Below, one piece after another: positions 26,426 through 33,892 of a stretch of DNA of 64,000 nucleotides. The position numbers and the translations under genes are program-made. Below the pieces are notes generated by a model. The model was not told the origin of the DNA. It ran no database searches and saw only the letters and a list, made by a program, of their open reading frames with translations. Position 1 is the stretch's first letter. Every line of letters starts with the position of its first letter. This stretch comes from Candidatus Helarchaeota archaeon (lineage in GTDB: Archaea > Asgardarchaeota > Lokiarchaeia > Helarchaeales > HEL-GB-A): assembly GCA_013375455.1 (NCBI GenBank), contig JABXJT010000005.1, positions 1 to 64,000 on the forward strand, given 5' to 3'.

Positions 26426-26956
26426 ATGAGTGAGAAATTCGGAAAGGACCGCGTAGTAAGCGAGATTAAAGAGAGCTTGGAACATAAATTAGTCACGAGA
26501 CGTGAGGCTCCGCTGCTTGGACTGATATTTTTCAGTATTGCATTGTGGGGTTCTAAATTATTTACAATGCTTTCCCCAGGAACGAGCCTAACCTTCACGA
26601 TCGCAGGGTATAACATTCACTTTCATCATTTCCATTACGGCATCATTGCGTTAGTACTCGGCATTATTCTTGCATTTTTTGAAGGACGCTGGTTTGTAAG
26701 ATTTAAACATATTTTCTTTGGTGCGGGCTTAGGGTTAATCGCCGATGAATACTGGCTCTTACTGACCTTTGATGACCATGCATCAACGTACTTTGGGCCT
26801 GAATCTCAATTTATATCGGCTATGATTGGGCTTGTGTTTACCATCATTTACGTAGTAATCATTGTAGGGGTCTACTTCCGCACGAAGAAAGAACGAAAAC
26901 TCTGGCAAGATCTCTATGATGCCGTGGCCTCGGGGAAAGCCAAAATCGATATTTAA
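26426..26956 (+). CDS. Membrane protein with a His-rich motif
   Basis: 176 residues. The first 45 are charged and probably cytoplasmic. Four transmembrane helices follow: near 30-50, 65-85 (GIIALVLGIILAFFEG), 95-112 and 130-155. Between the first two is the motif IHFHHFHYG (near 69-77), and DEYWLLLTFDDHAS lies near 107-120; together these His/Asp/Glu residues could form a metal site within or at the membrane. The family is not recognised. It is transcribed alone and followed by a T7 run. Confidence 0.65.
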   Translation: MSEKFGKDRVVSEIKESLEHKLVTRREAPLLGLIFFSIALWGSKLFTMLSPGTSLTFTIAGYNIHFHHFHYGIIALVLGIILAFFEGRWFVRFKHIFFGAGLGLIADEYWLLLTFDDHASTYFGPESQFISAMIGLVFTIIYVVIIVGVYFRTKKERKLWQDLYDAVASGKAKIDI

Positions 26957-26967
26957 CATCCATTTCC

Positions 26968-26974
26968 TTTTTTT
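26968..26974 (+). terminator. T7 run after the His-rich membrane-protein gene
   Basis: Seven T residues start twelve bases after the stop codon in a pyrimidine-rich stretch, between convergent genes. It is a plausible archaeal terminator. Confidence 0.5.
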
Positions 26975-26991
26975 CTTACAAAGGAATATAA

Positions 26992-27498
26992 TTAAGATAC
27001 GGTAATGCCCGTTACACTTCCATTACGCGTTAAATTAGAATATTCTACAGTTACTTCCTTTTCCGTATACTTTTCAATCATAGCGGCCATGACCATTGCC
27101 ATTGGGCAAACTCCTTTTGTTCCAGCTACTTGATGTGCAGCCCTTGCCATAAAACATTTTTTTAGTGAAAATATATATGAAGCCTCAGATTTCTTAGTTA
27201 GAACAGCATTCTCAACTAGCATTGATTTTTTCAGAACTTTAATGAACCGATCGCCAAAATCCTCGACATTTTCACCAACAATAGGAGCTATCCCAAGACT
27301 CTCAGTTTTTACAATAGACTCCTTAATAGCGGGAAAAATATAGTCCCTATATCCAATTTTTCCCAAGGTTTCAACTATATTAGATTGCATCGTAAAGATT
27401 CCTGCATGGAATAGTCCAGAGATGAATCCAAACTCCTTAGGCATCATCATATTCATCAATTTGCGTTTCAAACCCATTTTTTTACCTCTCAAATTCAA
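26992..27498 (-). CDS. Unrecognised protein with a conserved-looking Cys/His centre
   Basis: The frame runs 168 residues from ATG 27498, which overlaps the previous gene by 17 bases; ATG at 27477, four bases past that stop, is a likelier start. The N-terminal part is basic (KKMGLKRKLMNMM) and the rest is alpha/beta. Residues near 115-135 read KKCFMARAAHQ and GVCPMAMVMAAMIE, then TVEYSNLTRNGSVTG. The Cys-His-CysPro pattern slightly resembles V4R (vinyl-4-reductase-like) ligand domains, but I would not assign it. It is the last gene of the GTPase operon starting at 29831. Confidence 0.6.
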   Translation of the reverse strand: MNLRGKKMGLKRKLMNMMMPKEFGFISGLFHAGIFTMQSNIVETLGKIGYRDYIFPAIKESIVKTESLGIAPIVGENVEDFGDRFIKVLKKSMLVENAVLTKKSEASYIFSLKKCFMARAAHQVAGTKGVCPMAMVMAAMIEKYTEKEVTVEYSNLTRNGSVTGITVS

Positions 27499-28309
27499 TC
27501 TTCAACATTTCTATAATATTATTTAAAATTTCCTCGGTTTTTTCTATAATAACATTAAGTTCAATGTTTTTCATCTCAGAGAAAAGGACGATGATGTAGA
27601 TATGTTCCCGTTTCGAGACACAAATCCACTTATTTTCTGTGGAAATTAAAATACTATTGACATCTCCACCCTCAAATTCTTTTGACATCTTTTTGGCGAA
27701 ATTTATTAGCATTCCACCCATAGAAATCTTCCTTCGTGACGAATATTCCTTTGGAACTTTTGTAAAAAGGATTTTATCCTGGCTTTCATCAAATAGAATA
27801 ACTCCTTCAGAAAAGATCTTGTAACCGAAATCTTCCAACAAACCTTCAATTAGGTTTTTTTCCATAAACTTCGATAAATATTCGCTGAACCCTGAAAATC
27901 TTGAGATATTTCCGTCACGAAAAGGAATATAATCCTTATAATTTTCTAAAAAAGTGTTTGAAATTTCATCTAAAATATATTCAATGACTCGATTTGGAAG
28001 TTCCTCACGGCATTGAATACAAAATGTTATATTTTCAAAATCATCATAGAATAATTTATGACTACTCATTATCAGGCATTTAATCATGGTCCCTGGTATG
28101 ATCTTTTGCCCGATCTTTTTAATTGCAGTAAAAAATCCGGATACTACATGCTCATCCACATTTTCAGGTTTCATACCACAACTAGTTAAACAAACTCCTG
28201 ATTTATCATAAACATAAATGGATTCTATATATTTTTCCACAATTGGTTTTTCCTCCTCCATCGAGTCCCCTAGCTTTTCCATCTTCGTTTGCTCATATTT
28301 ATAATTCAT
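27482..28309 (-). CDS. Two-domain longin/roadblock-like protein in a GTPase operon
   Basis: 275 residues. The N-terminal half (near 25-150) starts with strands IESIYVYDKSGVCLTS, a helix with KKIGQKI, strands TMIKCLIMSS and NITFCIQC, and a long helix, the order of longin-like folds. The C-terminal half (near 165-270) has GVILFDESQDKILFTKVP, the helix MLINFAKKM and strands SILISTENKWICVS and IYIIVLFSE with a terminal helix, as in roadblock/longin-type domains. Such proteins regulate or anchor small GTPases in eukaryotes, Asgard archaea and MglA/MglB systems. It overlaps the coiled-coil gene by four bases. The fold call is inference from strand/helix order. Confidence 0.6.
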   Translation of the reverse strand: MNYKYEQTKMEKLGDSMEEEKPIVEKYIESIYVYDKSGVCLTSCGMKPENVDEHVVSGFFTAIKKIGQKIIPGTMIKCLIMSSHKLFYDDFENITFCIQCREELPNRVIEYILDEISNTFLENYKDYIPFRDGNISRFSGFSEYLSKFMEKNLIEGLLEDFGYKIFSEGVILFDESQDKILFTKVPKEYSSRRKISMGGMLINFAKKMSKEFEGGDVNSILISTENKWICVSKREHIYIIVLFSEMKNIELNVIIEKTEEILNNIIEMLKIEFER

Positions 28310-28539
28310 GTATTGTTTACTAATTTATCTATCTTATTATTCAGATCCTCAATTTGAGATTTTAATTTAGAATTTTCATTTTGACATGTATTTAATTGTT
28401 CTTGTAATTTTTGCATTTGATTTACAGTTTTGCTTGCATTTATTAGCGTCTGGTATAGTTGATTCTTAACCTTTTCCAGTTCTTTTTCTAAGATCTCAAC
28501 TTTCGGTTCATAAGGCCAACTTTCTGACATTTCTTTCAC
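28306..28539 (-). CDS. Short coiled-coil protein
   Basis: 77 residues. After SWPYEPKVEIL the chain is one long heptad-like helix rich in Leu, Gln, Lys and Asn (for example LEKELEKVKNQLYQTL and LKSQIEDLNNKIDKL). It is soluble and probably a dimerising rod. The stop overlaps the start of the longin-like gene (ATGA), so the two products are made together, and the coiled coil is a natural candidate for an effector, tether or scaffold of the operon GTPase. Confidence 0.7.
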   Translation of the reverse strand: MKEMSESWPYEPKVEILEKELEKVKNQLYQTLINASKTVNQMQKLQEQLNTCQNENSKLKSQIEDLNNKIDKLVNNT

Positions 28540-28554
28540 TTCTCTATTTTCAAA

Positions 28555-29247
28555 TCATTTCAAAATAATTTCACCCGTTTCGGGTATTCTAACAAAAATT
28601 CCCTCCTCACCACAATTGTTACAAACTTGAGTGCCCTCCTCAGTAAAGGCCATCGTTTTTTCAAAGCATGTAGGGCAGATGGTGTGTATTAACTCAAGTT
28701 CGGGCGCTGGAATTTCTCTAATTAAAGCTATTTCGGGAATTATCGGGGTAGTCATACAGAAATAACAAAAACACCTTTTTTTAGTGAGTTCAATAACCTC
28801 ATTTAATTCTTCTGGACTTGCATCACAGTCAACTGTTAGTTCGAGAGTCATTTTATCAACTGCGGGAACACCATCACCAAGCCCGAATCCAGCGGTTAAA
28901 TCAATATCTGCAACAGCCCTGATTTCAAACTTTCTTAGTTCGATCCCAGTCATTCCAGCCCATTTCGCAAAGGCTGCGGAGAAACATCCACATAAGCCCG
29001 CCATACAATAATGAACTGGGTGTACTGCAGTTCCACCCCCCCCAAGGATGATTGTCTCATCTGTCCGGACAGTTATTAGCCCCGCTCTTTCCGTTCTCAG
29101 TTTTGTTTCAAATTGTGGACCAGAATCTTCTTCTAAGAGCCACTGACCCTTCACCTCTAAAGTTTTTTTACACTGAGAGAGGTCTTTTCCATATTTGTCT
29201 TGAATTTTTTTAAACTCTTCAAGATTTATACGATTGAGCATACTCAT
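28555..29247 (-). CDS. OsmC-family protein with a C-terminal zinc ribbon
   Basis: The frame extends to a GTG at 29295, but the ATG at 29247 (MSMLNRINLEEF) gives a better N-terminus, 230 residues. The OsmC/Ohr fold is indicated by GGGGTAVHPVHYCMAGLCGCFSA, split as GGGGTAVHPV (near 70) and LCGCFSAAFAKWAG (near 85), where the second Cys of OsmC would sit in the later helix (TKKRCFCYFC near 155). OsmC proteins reduce organic hydroperoxides. A zinc ribbon, CPTCFEK and CNNCGEEG, ends the protein. Its location between a GTPase gene and a coiled-coil gene is unexpected. Spacing is short on both sides. Confidence 0.75.
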   Translation of the reverse strand: MSMLNRINLEEFKKIQDKYGKDLSQCKKTLEVKGQWLLEEDSGPQFETKLRTERAGLITVRTDETIILGGGGTAVHPVHYCMAGLCGCFSAAFAKWAGMTGIELRKFEIRAVADIDLTAGFGLGDGVPAVDKMTLELTVDCDASPEELNEVIELTKKRCFCYFCMTTPIIPEIALIREIPAPELELIHTICPTCFEKTMAFTEEGTQVCNNCGEEGIFVRIPETGEIILK

Positions 29248-29297
29248 CCATTTTATTTTTTTAAACAAGATTATTAGGAGACTTGAGATCTCCACAT

Positions 29298-29831
29298 TTA
29301 TGCTTGGCTTTTAAACTTGGAATGCAATTCTTTAATTATTCTTTGAAAGGCCTCAGTTACCCCTTGACCTGTTTTTGCTGACGTTCGATAAACACCAAGA
29401 AAATTCCGATTTTTAGCCAAGTCTTGAATCTTCGTGTCATCTATTTTACTTTCATCAACTAAATCAACTTTATTGGCGAATACAATAATGGGGATATCGC
29501 CACAAAATTTGCTAATATCATCGTGCCAATCAGGAATATGGTTTAAACTATTAGGACCTCGATCAGTTTCTTCGAGGGAATATACAATAATTGCCGCTTT
29601 ACTGTCCTCATAAAAATCCTGACGCAAAGAAGAAAACTCATCTTGCCCTGCAATATCCCAAAAGAATAGCTTACACTCATCTCCATTTATTTTTTCATCG
29701 TAAATGGAAAACTGCGCTCCAACCGTCGAAATGTAATCTTCTTGAAATCCGCCTTGAGTGTACTTTGTAATTAGAGATGTTTTCCCGACTCCACCATCTC
29801 CAATTACAGTGATTTTAAATACAAATTTCAT
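29298..29831 (-). CDS. Ras/Rab-like small GTPase with complete G motifs
   Basis: 177 residues. G1 is GDGGVGKTS (11-19), the switch I Thr is in ISTVG (36), G3 is DIAGQ (59-63), G4 NKVD (120-123), and G5 TSAK (150-153). Gln63 matches the catalytic Gln61 of Ras. There is no C-terminal Cys box, so the protein is not lipid-modified in the usual way and needs a partner to reach membranes. It is the first gene of a five-gene minus-strand unit with OsmC, coiled-coil and longin/roadblock-like proteins. In Asgard archaea such GTPases are abundant. A GDGGVG start of the P-loop, rather than GDxxVG with Ser/Ala, is common. Confidence 0.93.
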   Translation of the reverse strand: MKFVFKITVIGDGGVGKTSLITKYTQGGFQEDYISTVGAQFSIYDEKINGDECKLFFWDIAGQDEFSSLRQDFYEDSKAAIIVYSLEETDRGPNSLNHIPDWHDDISKFCGDIPIIVFANKVDLVDESKIDDTKIQDLAKNRNFLGVYRTSAKTGQGVTEAFQRIIKELHSKFKSQA

Positions 29832-29957
29832 TGGACATCATCAGTAAAAAGGGTTCCCCGTAGGCTTTTTTAATTTAAACTAGAATTCATTCTTTCAGTA
29901 TAAAAGATTTTCTTCATTGATAATGAGGAGTAGTAGATTCTTAGAATCTCTCTTAAT

Positions 29958-30806
29958 TCATTTTGCTTTTGGTTTGCTTTTCTCAATGCTAATGAGCATT
30001 CTTCCCGCAAGACCTCGGAACCACGTTATTACACGGTAGTAACGCGGGACAAACATTTCTTTTTTATTTCCGCGAGACGCCTTTAACACAATTTTAGCGA
30101 CATCCTTAGGTTTGGGGAGGGCCAAGAGAAATCCTTTTGCCTCATATTTTTTAATCCATTCTTGGTATTCAGGGGAGGCATCCCAAAATTTCGTTTTGAC
30201 AGGAGCGGGAAAGATCGTTATCACGTGTATTTTATGGTCATGCAATTTGTATTCTAAACGAAGAGAGTCCGCCAATCCAGCCACCGCATATTTGCTTGCG
30301 CTATAGGCCGCCATATTAGGAATTCCGAGTTTCCCAGCCGCACTGGAGGTAAAGATGAGTTGTCCTTCACGCCGATTGGGATGCTTGTCAGAGGGATTCG
30401 GGCGGCCAATATATGGCACGGCAGCCTGCAAGACTAGCCAAATTCCATCTATATTAACAGACATTATTTTACGATATTCTTCAAAGGTTCCCCCATTCGT
30501 AATCGAAATGTGACCACCGATTCCAGCGTTATTATGAAGAATATCGATATATTTTTCCTTCTCGCCGATGCTTTTAATGACTGATTCGACCTGGTCGCGA
30601 TTCGTGACATCCATGGTCATTATTTCTGCGTGTTCCGCCCCGAGACTTTTCACCTCCTCGACCAACTCATCTAATCCGAGGTTTGGCAGGTCTAACAGGT
30701 ACATCCGCATTCCTAGGGGGGCAAAAATTCGGCAAACTTCACTCCCGATCTCCCCACTGGCACCTGTAATGACAAAAACTTTCCCTTTATACCATTTTTT
30801 TTTCAT
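29958..30806 (-). CDS. Short-chain dehydrogenase/reductase
   Basis: 282 residues of the classical SDR family. The nucleotide motif is TGASGEIG (near 14-21), NNAGIGG lies near 91, the catalytic Ser in FTSSAAG (near 150), and Tyr/Lys in AYSASKYA (near 165). The C-terminus has a basic tail. It reduces a carbonyl or oxidises an alcohol with NAD(P)(H); Asp after the second strand (YLLDLPN) suggests NAD preference by the usual rule. The substrate is unknown. It stands between two GTPase genes on the same strand, with 126 and 80 base gaps, so may be a separate unit. Confidence 0.87.
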   Translation of the reverse strand: MKKKWYKGKVFVITGASGEIGSEVCRIFAPLGMRMYLLDLPNLGLDELVEEVKSLGAEHAEIMTMDVTNRDQVESVIKSIGEKEKYIDILHNNAGIGGHISITNGGTFEEYRKIMSVNIDGIWLVLQAAVPYIGRPNPSDKHPNRREGQLIFTSSAAGKLGIPNMAAYSASKYAVAGLADSLRLEYKLHDHKIHVITIFPAPVKTKFWDASPEYQEWIKKYEAKGFLLALPKPKDVAKIVLKASRGNKKEMFVPRYYRVITWFRGLAGRMLISIEKSKPKAK

Positions 30807-30887
30807 AATAATCTCCCGTGTTCGTATTTAATTAAACGCCAATTTAAAAAAAATTTAATTCATACATATTTATAACTAATTCTAATA

Positions 30888-31409
30888 TTATGCTTGCTTT
30901 GGGAATAGCATTGTAAGTATCTTTTCAAAAGCTATATTTATGTTTTCACCTGTTTTTGCGGATGTTTCTAAATATTCGCAAGAAACCGATTTTATCAATC
31001 CTGAGATCTCCTTTTTTTCGACTTGACGCATTTCTTCTAAATCTTTCTTATTACCTATAATCAGTATCGGTATAGCATCTACGTAATTATGAACTTCCTT
31101 TATTAAATCATTTAAAGATACAAAAGTCTCATGATTTGTTAAATCAAAAATAATTAATACCCCATTTACGTTACGGAAAAATGAGGATCTAAAAAAATCC
31201 CATTTGGCGTCTCTGTTCATTTCCCAAAAACTTAGTGGAACATGACGTTTCATTATTTCCACTTCTCTAGAGAAGATATTTACTCCTATGGTTGGTTGAT
31301 AATCTGTTTTAAAACCTGTAACATCGAATCCCTTAATTAAGGTAGTTTTTCCTACGCCATCATCACCAATCACGATTATTTTATACTTCTCTTCATCTTT
31401 GATGTACAT
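30888..31409 (-). CDS. Small GTPase-like protein with destroyed G3 motif
   Basis: 173 residues. G1 is intact, GDDGVGKTT (15-23); the switch I Thr is present in PTIG (40); G4 NKKD (near 119) and G5 ETSAKTG (near 150) are normal. But where Rab/Ras proteins have WDxAGQ this one reads WEMNRDAKW (62-70): the Mg-coordinating Asp is Glu, the Gly that contacts the gamma phosphate is Arg, and the catalytic Gln is Asp. It should bind GTP poorly sensed by switch II and hydrolyse it little, behaving as a pseudo-GTPase. It follows the HDAC gene by 25 bases. No lipidation Cys is present. Confidence 0.88.
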   Translation of the reverse strand: MYIKDEEKYKIIVIGDDGVGKTTLIKGFDVTGFKTDYQPTIGVNIFSREVEIMKRHVPLSFWEMNRDAKWDFFRSSFFRNVNGVLIIFDLTNHETFVSLNDLIKEVHNYVDAIPILIIGNKKDLEEMRQVEKKEISGLIKSVSCEYLETSAKTGENINIAFEKILTMLFPKQA

Positions 31410-31434
31410 TAATTTTCACCTTAATTCATCTTAG

Positions 31435-32199
31435 TTATTCGAATCCTTGGCAAAAAGCATGCACGTTTATTCCGAAATCAGCGTGATAATAGCCTCCCTC
31501 TAGTAGGGCATACCGTCGCCCTTGGCATTTATCCTCAGAAAAATCATTCATCAATTTACCAATCGTGTTATAGGCTGAAGTGGAGAGTTTCCCACCCCAG
31601 TCTTTCTCGTACTCATCGAAGCCAGCCGAAGCCACGATAATGTCGAAGTTTCCAATCTGATTGAAAGTCTCAGCAATTTCTTCGAGATATTCCTTCTCAT
31701 AATTACTCCGGGGATTTAAAATCTGTGTTCTAAGGATGTTTTGCTTGGTTCCTAAAATGTTGATGTTGCCATCGCCCGTGTGTAGATCAAAATCCAAGAC
31801 GAATGCGCTTTGAATGCCCTTGCCCTCGCGTAAATTCAGTAATGAAACGCTAATATTGTTGAAATAGCAGAACCCCCAGCAACTATTCCCGGAGGCATGA
31901 TGTCCAGGTGGTCTAATGATGGCGAAAGTAGGAGTACCCTCCCACGCCAATTGAGCTGCTTTGATTGCCCCCCCAGCAGCTAACAGTGCCATTTCATGGA
32001 CAATTCGATCGCTTTTTACGGAATCAAGATGCCGTTGCGTGTGAGCACGTAAAATATCCGCTTCCGTGGCAGGCTCGGGCGTGATGAATTCATACTGATG
32101 AGCCTTTAACTCTTTTACAATTGGTTCTAGCCGCCCGCTTGCAGCCGCAGGGTCATAGGTATAATGTTCATAGAATTTTTTGTGGAAAATGATTTTCAA
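31435..32199 (-). CDS. Histone deacetylase-family (arginase/deacetylase fold) protein
   Basis: 254 residues, shorter than the ~340-residue HDAC/AcuC norm. The zinc site and active site are visible: RPPGHHASG (near 97-105) with the His-His pair, GFCYFNNI (near 109), VLDFDLHTGDG (near 134-144) supplying Asp and His zinc ligands, SAGFDEYEKD (near 192) supplying the second Asp, and LEGGYY (near 234). It hydrolyses an acetyl-amide, such as acetyl-lysine or an acetylpolyamine. The shorter length is due to compact loops; no frameshift is seen. The downstream GTPase-like gene follows by 25 bases, so the two are probably co-transcribed. Confidence 0.88.
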   Translation of the reverse strand: MKIIFHKKFYEHYTYDPAAASGRLEPIVKELKAHQYEFITPEPATEADILRAHTQRHLDSVKSDRIVHEMALLAAGGAIKAAQLAWEGTPTFAIIRPPGHHASGNSCWGFCYFNNISVSLLNLREGKGIQSAFVLDFDLHTGDGNINILGTKQNILRTQILNPRSNYEKEYLEEIAETFNQIGNFDIIVASAGFDEYEKDWGGKLSTSAYNTIGKLMNDFSEDKCQGRRYALLEGGYYHADFGINVHAFCQGFE

Positions 32200-32269
32200 T
32201 TTGAATCACTCACAAAATATATATCTGTATAGATTTATTGATTCTTATTTAATTATTAGTTGATTGTAA

Positions 32270-33892
32270 ATGTCAGTACTCGATTTTATTAAGCGAAATT
32301 CATTTGCTTTAATAATAACGGTTATTTTCAGCATTTGGATGGTTTACTTAATAGCTACCAGCTTAAGTGCAGACAGAATCGTTCAATTCATTGATGCTCT
32401 TCCAAGCCCAAATCCATTGATTAATCCGGAGGATGTTTCTGGCCAATATGCTTCGGTGATCCCCGTTTCACGATATTTCATCGAGCCGTTTGTGGGACTT
32501 ACCTTTGTCTTTACCTTTAATAGCGACCCCACAGAAATTCTGGTTTTATTCATCGTGCTCTATGCTATCACCAGGGGCGCGTTATTAGCTCTAGATAACA
32601 CGATTTTAAATCGCAACGGGAAAAAAGAAGTGCTTTTCAGATATATTAAAAATACTCTCGAATTTGTGGTGAAATGGGAGTCAATCCTGTTTTTATTAGG
32701 TGCGCTAATATTAGTAGCGGGACTCTTTATAGTGGGGTTTATTTTTGTGGCAAATCTTTTTTGTATTTTCTTTCATTTCGCAGGAATTTTGATGGTCTTA
32801 CTTTTAATTGGAAAGGCAACTTACAATGCGGTCATTTATTTCCGTCCAAATGTAGCATTAAAAGTAAAGAAACTTAGGGCAAAGAAGCCTGTCACAAAGG
32901 GGCTACATCGGGTAAAACGGGAATTGTTCTATTTCTGGACAGCCTTCTTATTGATTTTCACGCTAAATTTCTTCTTTCTCAACATCAAATTTCCGACCCA
33001 ACAAATCGTTGCGACACCAGACTTGGGTCCAAATGAAATATTATGTGATTTTCACGTCCATACGACGATGTCAGATGGGCATCTCACGCCCGAACAACGC
33101 GTGTTGTGGTACATGGAGCAAGGAATTGATGTCGCCGTATTTACGGATCATCACCATCCTTATGGGGCGCTACGAGCAAAGACCTTTGTTGAAGAGAACA
33201 ATCTCGATTTTACAGTGTTAATTGGGCAGGAGTTTACGGATGACCCCGAGGATCTTCACTTGAATCTTTTTGGGCCTGAAGAGGCAATTATCCCTGATAA
33301 TTATTATTTTGAAGGGCTCTATAATCCAGAAGGGATGAACGTCAGCCAGGCGATTAATTATACAAAGCAGCTAGGGGGATATGTTATTGTTAACCATTAT
33401 TCCAGGAATGCATCCGCCCCCTTTACATATGAACAATTAGTGAGTTGGGGCGTGGATGGGTTTGAAATCGGGGATGGTAAAGGGAAATACCGGGAAATCC
33501 GAGATTTTATCTTGGATTACAATATTGCTAACCCTAATAATACTCTAATTGCTTTAGATGGAACGGATCAGCATTTAAATAGCGAGTTGAATACCTTTGT
33601 TCGGTTAAATTTGACTGATCCCACTAATCGAACCCTAGACCATATTATGGAGAACCTTCGACGGAATAACCATTCGGTAATAAACATAAAAACACCCAAT
33701 TACGTTGATGCTGATATTGATGAATTTAAGAAATTGTACAACTTCCATAATTACCTGGCGAATTTAGATGCATTTCAAGCCCTTTCTTGGATCATCTGGT
33801 CTTTTATCGGCTACGGGTTGGTAATGGCAGTAATTTGGCGAGTGAAAAAATCAAACCTTGAAAAAATGGAAGGAAATTTAGAGGTAATTTAA
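32270..33892 (+). CDS. Membrane protein with extracytoplasmic PHP-type hydrolase domain
   Basis: 540 residues. Transmembrane helices occur near 12-30, 60-110, 130-190 and 215-238, and a last one near 505-525 precedes a basic tail. The domain between about 250 and 490 is a PHP phosphoesterase: DFHVHTTMSDGHLTP (near 263) with HxH, FTDHHHP (near 294), GQEFTDD (near 320), VIVNHYS (near 370) and DGTDQH (near 430). The metal-binding His/Asp/Glu set of the family is thus largely present. Having the hydrolase held by helices at both ends suggests work on a membrane-linked or external phosphate ester. The 3' end overlaps the convergent AOR gene by four bases. Confidence 0.8.
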   Translation: MSVLDFIKRNSFALIITVIFSIWMVYLIATSLSADRIVQFIDALPSPNPLINPEDVSGQYASVIPVSRYFIEPFVGLTFVFTFNSDPTEILVLFIVLYAITRGALLALDNTILNRNGKKEVLFRYIKNTLEFVVKWESILFLLGALILVAGLFIVGFIFVANLFCIFFHFAGILMVLLLIGKATYNAVIYFRPNVALKVKKLRAKKPVTKGLHRVKRELFYFWTAFLLIFTLNFFFLNIKFPTQQIVATPDLGPNEILCDFHVHTTMSDGHLTPEQRVLWYMEQGIDVAVFTDHHHPYGALRAKTFVEENNLDFTVLIGQEFTDDPEDLHLNLFGPEEAIIPDNYYFEGLYNPEGMNVSQAINYTKQLGGYVIVNHYSRNASAPFTYEQLVSWGVDGFEIGDGKGKYREIRDFILDYNIANPNNTLIALDGTDQHLNSELNTFVRLNLTDPTNRTLDHIMENLRRNNHSVINIKTPNYVDADIDEFKKLYNFHNYLANLDAFQALSWIIWSFIGYGLVMAVIWRVKKSNLEKMEGNLEVI

